From NCBI GenBank assembly GCA_965200825.1, contig OZ241385.1:248001-312000 (forward strand): a DNA stretch of 64,000 nucleotides. Direction: 5' to 3'. Below the pieces are notes generated by a model that did no database searches, had not been told where the DNA came from, and was given only the letters and a program-made list of their open reading frames with translations. A program made the position numbers and the translations under genes. This stretch comes from Bin80 sp026709335 (GTDB lineage Bacteria; Bacteroidota; Rhodothermia; Rhodothermales; Bin80). Of the stretch, positions 17,997-24,995 are shown one piece after another. Positions within the stretch are counted from its first letter, which is position 1. Each line of letters starts with the position of its first letter.

Positions 17997-19043
17997 TCAA
18001 GCTTGATCAAAATGAGGTCGAAATAATACCTTGATTCCCGTTCTCCTCTCAAACACATCAAATGCAAGCTTCCATTCAGAGAGCATAAAATCATGTGTAA
18101 TGAGCGGGCCCATTTTTATAATTTGATTTTCGAGAAGATGAATCGCTCGAGTCCAGGATTCCGGGGTAGTGGCATTGCTACCTGTTACGGTAAGTTCTTT
18201 ATCGCACACTTCATCTAACCCCCAGGTGATGTGCTTTCCTATCCGCTCCAGTTGTACAAAGCGTCCGTACCGGCGCACAAGATGTAAAAGATGTCGTGCC
18301 ATCAGAGGCGTTCCTGAGCATTCGTAGACGACATCCGCTCCAAGTCCTTGAATAGATACATCCTGAACGAGGGCAAAAATATCTCTTGTTTCAATATTGA
18401 CTACATAGTCTGCCCCGAGATCGTGAGCCACTGCGAGTCTGTCAGAATCTTCACTTGTTCCAAGAACAATGACAGTCGCATGGCTGGCTTTGAGAATCTG
18501 CAGCGTGAGCAATCCGACCGTTCCTGATCCGGCAATGACGGCCAAATCTCCCGCACGAACGGTTGGAGCAGTTAAGAGAACACTATGGACGATGCGGGCA
18601 AGAGGTTCAGTAATTGCCCCTTCACGGTAGGAGGTGTGCTCTGGCAGCCTATGCAGGTTCTGAGCAGGGACTACCAGATACTCTGCAAATCCTCCGTTAA
18701 CTTCAGAATCAATAGAAATTTCACCGTGGTTATGGTTCGTAGAGTGATCGTTATGATCGCGACGGGAGTTGCTTGTTTGGAAACGGGTCTGGGATGTGAC
18801 ACGCAAGTTCAAGAGAGTTTCGGAGATACCTTGGCCAACTTCGATAATTTCTCCAGCAATTTCATGCCCCAAGATCACGGGGGGCTTAACTTGTAATTCG
18901 TCGCGGTAAATGCGCAGATCTGTGTCACAGAGTCCTGCAGCATGTACCTTAAGTTTTACCTGTCCGGGTCCAGGATTTGGTTCGGGTGTCTCACAAACTT
19001 TGACATTGCCCATACCTGCCGCAAATTTCATTACTGCCTGCAT
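17997..19043 (-). CDS. Medium-chain (zinc-type) alcohol dehydrogenase-like protein
   Basis: This is a 348-residue MDR-superfamily dehydrogenase. The catalytic-zinc residues are kept (AAGLCDTDLR and GHEIAGEI), and the NAD-binding motif is AGSGTVGLLTL near residue 175. The structural-zinc lobe is unusual: where relatives carry four cysteines, this protein has TSQTRFQTSNSRRDHNDHS and TNHNHGEIS, with no cysteine at all. The frame is not shifted, since the flanks align (VGQGISE before, GGFAEYLVVP after). It follows the D-amino-acid PLP enzyme by 21 bp, suggesting a shared transcript and a joint catabolic role. The substrate is unknown. Confidence 0.85.
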   Translation of the reverse strand: MQAVMKFAAGMGNVKVCETPEPNPGPGQVKLKVHAAGLCDTDLRIYRDELQVKPPVILGHEIAGEIIEVGQGISETLLNLRVTSQTRFQTSNSRRDHNDHSTNHNHGEISIDSEVNGGFAEYLVVPAQNLHRLPEHTSYREGAITEPLARIVHSVLLTAPTVRAGDLAVIAGSGTVGLLTLQILKASHATVIVLGTSEDSDRLAVAHDLGADYVVNIETRDIFALVQDVSIQGLGADVVYECSGTPLMARHLLHLVRRYGRFVQLERIGKHITWGLDEVCDKELTVTGSNATTPESWTRAIHLLENQIIKMGPLITHDFMLSEWKLAFDVFERRTGIKVLFRPHFDQA

Positions 19044-19064
19044 GGATCTACTCTTTGGAGCGAT

Positions 19065-20207
19065 TTAGATAACACATCCTCGGGCGTCTACAGTGATCCT
19101 GGAACACATACTTTTTTCGTCAACAAGAAACATTTGATCCATCATATTCACCGCGACACATGCGTGGTTCGGTACAATTTGTACCCGGTCTCCAATATTT
19201 AGTGTACTACCGCCCTGTACTTCTCCCCATCCATGCTCTTCGGAAAGTCCATTTATGGTAGCATGAGGATGTGGTGAGCGTACACGAGGATTATATAGGA
19301 TGCAGCCGTAGCCGGGTTGGCCATCAATCGTGTCACTGGAAAAGATCTTGCGTCCAGCGTCCAAGATAAAACGCTCTGTGCCACGAGATGTACGTTGCTT
19401 GCTAACGACCGTGGACAGGATGGTTAGCGCACAGTCGTTCAACGAAGAGACTCCGAGTGCAACCTGTGTGAGGTCATTGAATATGTAATTCCCCGGACGC
19501 ACCTCAGTAATCTGAATTCCATCTTCGTTTCTGTTCTCAAAAACGCTGATGGAAGGTGTGGAGCCGAGACTGATTTCGAATGTAGCTGGGTCTATACAGT
19601 GAGCTCGCTTGAGTCGGATGGCCGTTTCAAGCATTCGATCTCGTGTCTGAGCCATCACTTCAGTCCTGTCCAGATGGTGGTGAGCATATGCATTTCCTTC
19701 ATGTGTCAGAATTCCGCACATGTGCAATCCTTCTAGATTCTGAATATTCAATGCAATATCTACAAGATTTTCATGGTCATACGGAACACCACATCGGCCA
19801 TGTCCGGTATCTATCTCTAGTAGTACATCAACATTAATTCCCGCTTTTTTGAATATTCTGCTAGCTCGATGAGCCCCTTCCAAGGTATCAATGCAAAATG
19901 AAATACGTGCTTTTTTTGAGAGCTCAATCACGCGTTCCAACTGTTTTTCTCCTACTAACGTATAGGCAATACGCACGTCATCAAAGCCATGTTGAACAAA
20001 TATTTCTGCTTCACTAATTTTGGCGACAGTGATTCCAGATGCCCTATGAGCGAGTTGACGTCTTGCCAGAGCAACGGATTTATGTGTTTTTGTATGTGGG
20101 CGCAAATCTGCCGTTGTTATCCTTGCAGACATTTTTGCCAGGTTGGCCTCCATACGTCGTTCGTCAACGAGTAGGCAGGGCGTTGGTAAATCCTCTAATA
20201 AACACAT
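19065..20207 (-). CDS. D-threonine aldolase / D-serine dehydratase-like PLP enzyme
   Basis: The 380-residue protein has an alanine-racemase-type N-terminal barrel and a DSD1-type C-terminal domain. The PLP lysine is in LRPHTKTHKSVALA (about residue 43-46). The C-terminal metal site, histidine and cysteine in PNHACVAVN, is present, as in eukaryotic-type D-serine dehydratase and D-threonine aldolases. It probably cleaves or dehydrates a beta-hydroxy D-amino acid; which one cannot be read from sequence. It heads a minus-strand group with the dehydrogenase, diverging from the membrane protein at 20312 over a 104-bp gap. Confidence 0.86.
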   Translation of the reverse strand: MCLLEDLPTPCLLVDERRMEANLAKMSARITTADLRPHTKTHKSVALARRQLAHRASGITVAKISEAEIFVQHGFDDVRIAYTLVGEKQLERVIELSKKARISFCIDTLEGAHRASRIFKKAGINVDVLLEIDTGHGRCGVPYDHENLVDIALNIQNLEGLHMCGILTHEGNAYAHHHLDRTEVMAQTRDRMLETAIRLKRAHCIDPATFEISLGSTPSISVFENRNEDGIQITEVRPGNYIFNDLTQVALGVSSLNDCALTILSTVVSKQRTSRGTERFILDAGRKIFSSDTIDGQPGYGCILYNPRVRSPHPHATINGLSEEHGWGEVQGGSTLNIGDRVQIVPNHACVAVNMMDQMFLVDEKSMCSRITVDARGCVI

Positions 20208-20270
20208 GGTCAGCTACCCAAGGGGCGTTTGAACGTTCAGGTCATGAAAATGGATTCGCAGATTTTTTCG

Positions 20271-20293
20271 AGTACTTTGCAACATAAAGTACT
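20271..20293. promoter_or_regulatory. Palindromic candidate operator in a divergent promoter region
   Basis: A perfect 8-bp inverted repeat, AGTACTTT, 7 bases (GCAACAT), AAAGTACT, lies 18 bp before the ATG of the membrane protein and 63 bp before the divergent PLP enzyme. Symmetric sites of this size are typical for dimeric winged-helix regulators, and such a regulator is the next gene but one (20937). The link is inferred from position only. Confidence 0.55.
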
Positions 20294-20311
20294 TTTCATC
20301 ATATACTAGTT

Positions 20312-20920
20312 ATGCAAATTGAACATGGCCCCGTGTCCCGCCGCAATCAGAACCCTGAAAAGCAGGCAAGTGAGCATTTGCGTTTTATTCGCGATGTGAT
20401 GGAGCGTTCAGCTTCCTTCACCGCCGTACCCGGGTGGGGCATGGTGATTGTGGGAGGGACTGCGTTACTTGCTGCATGGATTGCATCTATACAGGCAACC
20501 TCTGACGGATCATTGATTGTCTGGTTTATGGAAGCGATTATCGCGGTGGCTGTTGGTATCTGGACTCTACGCAAGAAAGCCCAAAAATCAGGTGTGTCAC
20601 TCACCAGTGGTCCCGGGCGCAAGTATATTCTGACGCTAGCCCCATCTATGGTTGCGGGGCTTTTATTTACGGTTGCTTTATGGAAGGCGGGAAATCTGGA
20701 GCTGTTGGCCACGCTGTGGCTTTTGCTCTACGGTGCAGGTACCATTACGGGAGGAGCAAGCAGCGTACGAGTGATCCCTGTTTTGGGAATCTGTTTTATG
20801 GTAATGGGAATTATCTCTCTGTTCATTCCATCTGCCTGGATGCATTTTCTATTGGCCTTGGGCTTTGGAGGTTTGCATATTGGCTTTGGATTATACATTG
20901 CTCGCAACTATGGGGGATAA
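20312..20920 (+). CDS. Hypothetical multi-spanning membrane protein
   Basis: I do not recognise a named family. The 202-residue protein has a soluble 35-residue N-terminus with a possible helix (EHLRFIRDVMERSASF) and then about six hydrophobic segments, near residues 45-60, 68-88, 108-125, 132-148, 153-170 and 175-195. It overlaps the downstream regulator's coding region or ends just before it. A membrane protein followed by a small winged-helix protein is a recurrent bacterial pair in which the regulator controls the pair. The function is unknown. Confidence 0.75.
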   Translation: MQIEHGPVSRRNQNPEKQASEHLRFIRDVMERSASFTAVPGWGMVIVGGTALLAAWIASIQATSDGSLIVWFMEAIIAVAVGIWTLRKKAQKSGVSLTSGPGRKYILTLAPSMVAGLLFTVALWKAGNLELLATLWLLLYGAGTITGGASSVRVIPVLGICFMVMGIISLFIPSAWMHFLLALGFGGLHIGFGLYIARNYGG

Positions 20921-20936
20921 GGTTCTTGTGGGCTCC

Positions 20937-21251
20937 ATGAGAGTGCTGAAAAAACAACTAAATCCCTTGATTCACGCACGTGTGCGTCTAGGTATTGTGA
21001 GCGCACTGGCAGCTGGTCAGACGCTGAGCTTCAGGGACCTGAAAGTACTTCTCAGTACTTCAGATGGAAACTTAAGCCGTCATACTCAAAAATTGGAAGA
21101 GGCTGGTTATGTCGAGTGTATCAAATCATTTCAAGGGCGAATGCCGCTTACGGAATACCGCTTGACTTCCAAAGGGAGTGAGGCGCTTGTGGATTACGTT
21201 GAGCAAATGGAGCGTATGCTTCGGGTAGCTCGCTCCGCTAACAACAAATAG
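20937..21251 (+). CDS. Winged-helix transcriptional regulator
   Basis: This small regulator (about 104 residues from ATG 20937) has a MarR/ArsR-like winged helix. HARVRLGIVSALAAGQTLSF is the opening helix pair, STSDGNLSRHTQKLEEAGYVE is the recognition region, and PLTEYRLTSKGSEAL is the wing and last helix. It matches the PF13601-type single-domain regulators. An in-frame ATG at 20910 would overlap the membrane protein by 11 bp; homology starts at LNPLIHARVR, which favours 20937. It likely controls its own operon through the palindrome at 20271-20293. Confidence 0.85.
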   Translation: MRVLKKQLNPLIHARVRLGIVSALAAGQTLSFRDLKVLLSTSDGNLSRHTQKLEEAGYVECIKSFQGRMPLTEYRLTSKGSEALVDYVEQMERMLRVARSANNK

Positions 21252-21264
21252 GAGAAAAACTATA

Positions 21265-21399
21265 ATGATTCAAATAAATTTCGGTCAATCTAAAATCTAC
21301 GGAGGTAAGCATTCTGTTTTTAGGTTGCTGAATTCAATGCAATTGAATTTTACAGTAGAGTGCAATCGAGAAGATGAAGGAGACATAAATTATGAGTAA
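21265..21399 (+). CDS. Small ORF (44 codons) coupled to uppS
   Basis: This short frame, starting MIQINFGQSKIYGG, has a good ribosome site (GGAGA, 9 bases before ATG). Its TAA overlaps the uppS ATG (ATGAGTAA, 8 bp), the arrangement expected for translational coupling. No homology is recognised and there is no signal peptide. The predicted peptide is mixed-charge and ends acidic (REDEGDINYE). It may be a real small protein or a leader that sets uppS translation. Confidence 0.5.
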   Translation: MIQINFGQSKIYGGKHSVFRLLNSMQLNFTVECNREDEGDINYE

Positions 21400-22078
21400 T
21401 TCACTGCATGTTGCCATCATCATGGATGGAAATGGACGCTGGGCGAACCAGCGCAGCCTTCCTCGTTCAGCGGGACATCATGCAGGAATTCGCTCACTGC
21501 GCGAGACTGTAGAGACGGCTGTTCAACGCAAAATACATACGCTTACGCTGTATGCATTTTCATCGGATAATTGGCAGCGCCCACAGAGTGAGATTCGAGC
21601 ACTCATGCGTATTTTGGCAGCACAGCTTCCAGCACAGGCCGCACATTGCGTTCGGCAGAACATTCGACTCAGCGTCATTGGTAGGCGTGATCGTCTTCCT
21701 GAGCCCGTTCTTCAGGCCCTCGTACGTGCGGAGACGCGAACCATGAATGGAAGTGCGTTGCATTTACGTCTCGCGCTTGATTATTCTGCACGTGATTCTC
21801 TCACCCGAGCGGCACAGCATATCAGGCTCAATGGAAATGGAGATTTTCTCCATGCGCTCATGCGCGCCTATAATGCAGATTGCCCTGTACCAGATGTGGA
21901 TTTATTGATACGAACGGGTGGAGAACAGCGCTTGAGTGATTTTTTGCTGTGGGAGTGCGCTTATGCAGAGCTTTATTTTACACCTGATTTCTGGCCAGAT
22001 TTTAACGGGGAAAAACTGGATACTGCACTTGCTGCATTCCAGAAACGTCAGCGCCGTTTTGGTGCAGTTCCTGCATGA
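21392..22078 (+). CDS. uppS: Undecaprenyl diphosphate synthase (cis-prenyltransferase)
   Basis: UppS makes the C55 lipid carrier for peptidoglycan and other surface polymers from farnesyl and isopentenyl diphosphates. The catalytic aspartate and phosphate loop are in HVAIIMDGNGRWA (residues 6-18). FSSDNWQRP and the C-terminal RTGGEQRLSDFLLWE, which binds magnesium and isopentenyl diphosphate, are intact. At 228 residues it is slightly short but normal. The start has GAAGGAGA upstream. It follows the small ORF with which it overlaps. Confidence 0.95.
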   Translation: MSNSLHVAIIMDGNGRWANQRSLPRSAGHHAGIRSLRETVETAVQRKIHTLTLYAFSSDNWQRPQSEIRALMRILAAQLPAQAAHCVRQNIRLSVIGRRDRLPEPVLQALVRAETRTMNGSALHLRLALDYSARDSLTRAAQHIRLNGNGDFLHALMRAYNADCPVPDVDLLIRTGGEQRLSDFLLWECAYAELYFTPDFWPDFNGEKLDTALAAFQKRQRRFGAVPA

Positions 22079-22152
22079 CGATGAGCACTGACGCCCTACA
22101 AAATCATGCTGACGACAATCAATATTCACCTTTCTCACTCCGAGTGTAAATC

Positions 22153-22662
22153 ATGTCAAAGACAGTGCTGTTTTTTCGTCATGCAAAATCAGATTGGAAT
22201 GCGAACTATCTCCGAGATCATGACCGTCCGCTGAATTCACGAGGCAAGCGAGCAGCTGGTGCAATGGGTCGTTGGCTGGTCCAGTTTGGGCCTCTACCAG
22301 AGCTCATTCTTTGTTCTACTGCAACCCGCGCCCGATCCACCTATACCTTAGCTTCTAAGGCTGGGGCATGGACCTCAGACGTACAGTATGAGCGCGAACT
22401 TTATCATGCAATGCCCCAAGACTTATTGCATTATTTGCAGGAGATTCCCGGGGACATTCAAACTGTCATGTTGATAGGGCATCAGCCAACTTGGTCGATG
22501 ACAGTAGCGCTGTTGTCGAATCAATCGATCGATGAATTTCCAACTGCATCCATGGCAAGGGTTGATCTTCAGATTGATCATTGGGAGCATTCTGTACCCA
22601 GAGCAGGAAAGCTCGTCTGGCATCAGTTTCCCAAGCGTCTAGCAATGAGTTTTTACGAGTAA
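22153..22662 (+). CDS. sixA: SixA-type histidine phosphatase
   Basis: This is a 169-residue histidine-phosphatase-superfamily protein. The catalytic RHAKSDWN motif (residues 9-16) is typical of SixA, which dephosphorylates phosphohistidine in phosphorelay proteins. The second catalytic histidine is in MLIGHQPTWS (about residue 111). It lies 74 bp after uppS in the same direction. The target phosphorelay is unknown. Confidence 0.9.
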   Translation: MSKTVLFFRHAKSDWNANYLRDHDRPLNSRGKRAAGAMGRWLVQFGPLPELILCSTATRARSTYTLASKAGAWTSDVQYERELYHAMPQDLLHYLQEIPGDIQTVMLIGHQPTWSMTVALLSNQSIDEFPTASMARVDLQIDHWEHSVPRAGKLVWHQFPKRLAMSFYE

Positions 22663-22822
22663 GTTCGGTGGATCTTAAGCCATTTTCTGCGAAACCGATT
22701 TTTGGCCATTTGGCGGTCAAATTGGTTGGAGATTGGCGCCATGTCTGAGGAAACCGTGTATACCATCGGTTGGTAGGGAGAAGGGATCAAAACAATGATA
22801 GTTTGTTCAAATTTGATTTGGA

Positions 22823-23284
22823 TTAATCCACCGACCAGTCCTCATCATGAATAATCTGGTGCACGGTAGGAACCACGCCAAGGCGTTTCTCTGGTGGTTT
22901 CTGGCCAAACATGTCCAGATATTGCTGCTGAACTTCTTTGAGCGCTCGGTTTTTGTCTCCATCCATCCGTTTGATCAGCTCGCTTCGTTTTTCGTAATAC
23001 TCCGAGAGCAAATCATTCAGTTTGAGAGTGATAGGATGACCTGTATGTGCGTTGAGGCTATTTATGGTTTTCGGGTCCATAGTTTCCCAATATGGTCCAT
23101 ATCCTCCTGCAAATTCGGCTAGGTCTTCAGCGATAGTATGCGTAAGGTCAGGACTTTTTGAATCATCCCAATCTGACGGCCACAATACTAACCAGTCCAA
23201 GTACCATTTTTTTCGATCATATGGAGTCGTTTCTTTTGTATGATCATCAGGCCTTGGGACAGGATCAAGATACTTTTTGTCCAT
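22823..23284 (-). CDS. Hypothetical protein
   Basis: I do not recognise this protein. From ATG 23284 it is 153 residues, beginning MDKKYLDPVPRPDDH, with a tryptophan-rich stretch (KKWYLDWLVLWPSDWDDS) and a charged helical C-terminal half (EYYEKRSELIKRMDGDKNRA). It has no signal or membrane segment. The frame extends upstream to a TTG at 23371, but the ATG is preferred because the extra residues look unlike protein. It is the first of three small minus-strand unknowns lacking obvious partners. Confidence 0.6.
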   Translation of the reverse strand: MDKKYLDPVPRPDDHTKETTPYDRKKWYLDWLVLWPSDWDDSKSPDLTHTIAEDLAEFAGGYGPYWETMDPKTINSLNAHTGHPITLKLNDLLSEYYEKRSELIKRMDGDKNRALKEVQQQYLDMFGQKPPEKRLGVVPTVHQIIHDEDWSVD

Positions 23285-23442
23285 GTTTTTATTGATTTCT
23301 TTGGTGAATGGTGAACTAAGCCATAAGCGTTTTTCTGCCCAGACAAGGAGGGGACGTTCACTACAGGTCAATTTCTGTTAGAGGGATTCAATAGATGTAA
23401 GAAAACGTATTTTTCAAGGTCAACCAAAGGAAGTAGCACAAA

Positions 23443-23730
23443 TTATTTCTTTATGCTCTCCCTATACTGGGCGTACGATTCAGTAGCGGTGTCAAATAAT
23501 TTTTGCCAGAACACTAATCTGCGAGATCTTTGAGAATCAATATGCCCCCAAATAGTACGCTCAATTGCTGCATGTACCTTGGCGCGCGTGTCGCTGTCAA
23601 GCTTAATACCCCGGGTACGTTCATATCCCTTGATGGCACCGACGATTCTGTCCTGTATGTATGAAGCGAGCCTGTCAAAATCAACTAGACCACTCGGTTC
23701 AACAATCTTAGATAAAGGTTCAGACATCAA
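23443..23730 (-). CDS. Small hypothetical protein
   Basis: This 95-residue soluble protein is not recognised. It is mostly helical and charged, with DFDRLASYIQDRIVGAIKGY and DSDTRAKVHAAIERTIWGH as main segments. There is no signal peptide. It lies between two other small unknown genes on the same strand, with gaps of about 110-160 bp, so the three may not form one operon. Confidence 0.5.
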   Translation of the reverse strand: MMSEPLSKIVEPSGLVDFDRLASYIQDRIVGAIKGYERTRGIKLDSDTRAKVHAAIERTIWGHIDSQRSRRLVFWQKLFDTATESYAQYRESIKK

Positions 23731-23842
23731 ATGTATGCCTCCAAGGATAAGTCAGTAATACGATAAATCTGATAGCGCAGGCTCAAGGACAGACTACTCA
23801 CAATGCATACGCAAAATGGAATCCTGAATATGAACCAGTTTT

Positions 23843-24094
23843 TCACGGCGACAGCATCCCGCGCATAACATGCTTCGCTGCGGCCATACACTTGTCTCGA
23901 AGTCGCTCCAATTCCAAGCCATATTCAGTAGCAACCTCTTCGAGAGCTTCTAGCACGAACTTCTTGGCTTCCTCCTGTTGTTCTGGTGAGAGCTCATCTT
24001 GGCCAAAAAACTCATTCTTTTCAACCGTGTAGGCGGCTATATCCTCGAGTCTGTCTGATAAATTTGGTGCTATCTGATCTTTGAGGAAGTTCAT
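23843..24094 (-). CDS. Small hypothetical acidic protein
   Basis: This 83-residue soluble protein is not recognised. It is acidic and helical (DELSPEQQEEAKKFVLEALE) with a basic C-terminus (DKCMAAAKHVMRGM). The amphipathic pattern suggests a compact helical bundle or a partner-binding subunit. No membrane segment or motif is seen. Confidence 0.5.
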   Translation of the reverse strand: MNFLKDQIAPNLSDRLEDIAAYTVEKNEFFGQDELSPEQQEEAKKFVLEALEEVATEYGLELERLRDKCMAAAKHVMRGMLSP

Positions 24095-24435
24095 TATTTG
24101 GTTTAGAATTGCTTTCGAATTTTTGCAGACTGCACAGAAAGATACAAAATTCGTAATACATTATACGATAACGCTGAGTACTCTTGATCGTAGCTTTTGG
24201 AGCAAAGTCCGGAGTCGCCTGTCCACTTATGGAGGATGATTGAAATATGTTCTCCACCATGATTTTTGATGTGAAGCGACTACCTTCAGCGAGATGATAT
24301 TGCAACCGCTATTCGGTGAGAATGTACAAGGGTAGCAGGCTTTTGCGTGTTTTGGTAAGTTGATATAAGGGAGAGTACGCATATATTCCTGTATTTATTG
24401 TCGTATTTCTTCAATCATCGGTAAGTAGAAAAATC
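24095..24435. other. Intergenic, nothing recognised
   Basis: This 341-bp gap lies between divergent small genes. An 84-codon minus-strand frame (24305-24021) overlaps the gene before it and is judged to be chance. The region must hold promoters for both flanking genes, but none can be named with confidence. Confidence 0.3.
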
Positions 24436-24777
24436 ATGGCCATTTCTGTCAGGTGGAGTCAAGAAAATGGTACTCATATTGCCCATATTAATGGCAGAAT
24501 AGACAGTTCAAATTCTTTAGAGTTTGATTCGGAGCTAAAAGCAAATATCAAAGATGAGGATCGTATCCTTTTGTTGGATTTTTCCCAAGTTGAATTCATA
24601 AGTAGTGCTGGGTTACGTATAGTGCTGAGCCATGCGAAAGTTTTTGACACACCCAAGGTGTTTGCAATCTTTGGTTTATCTGAGTTATTGAAAGAAATTT
24701 TTCAGATCAGCGGACTGGACAAAATCGTAAATATCCATGCATCAAAGAAGGATGCACTGGGCGCTACACGCAGTTGA
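24436..24777 (+). CDS. STAS-domain anti-sigma factor antagonist
   Basis: The 113-residue protein is a single STAS domain like SpoIIAA/RsbV. The conserved loop with the phosphorylatable serine is FISSAGLRIVL (about residues 54-64), preceded by strand LLLDFSQVE. Such proteins bind an anti-sigma kinase when unphosphorylated and so release a sigma factor. No partner kinase or sigma gene is adjacent, so its network lies elsewhere. Confidence 0.9.
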   Translation: MAISVRWSQENGTHIAHINGRIDSSNSLEFDSELKANIKDEDRILLLDFSQVEFISSAGLRIVLSHAKVFDTPKVFAIFGLSELLKEIFQISGLDKIVNIHASKKDALGATRS

Positions 24778-24995
24778 TTTTCCTTCGGGTATCGGTGTGA
24801 GCGCCATGGCATGTTTTCGATCATTCAGGAGTGAGAAAAATTGTGCCTGCAGCGTTAAGGTTTCTGTCTGTTGAGTAGATGACCTCGGATGTGTGTCGGG
24901 CATTCCCAAGGTATGTAGCAAGATTCTCTGCTTCGTCTCATCCGGGTTCACAGAACATCTTGCGAAACGTTCTGTCCCTTTGCTGGCTTTCTTTA

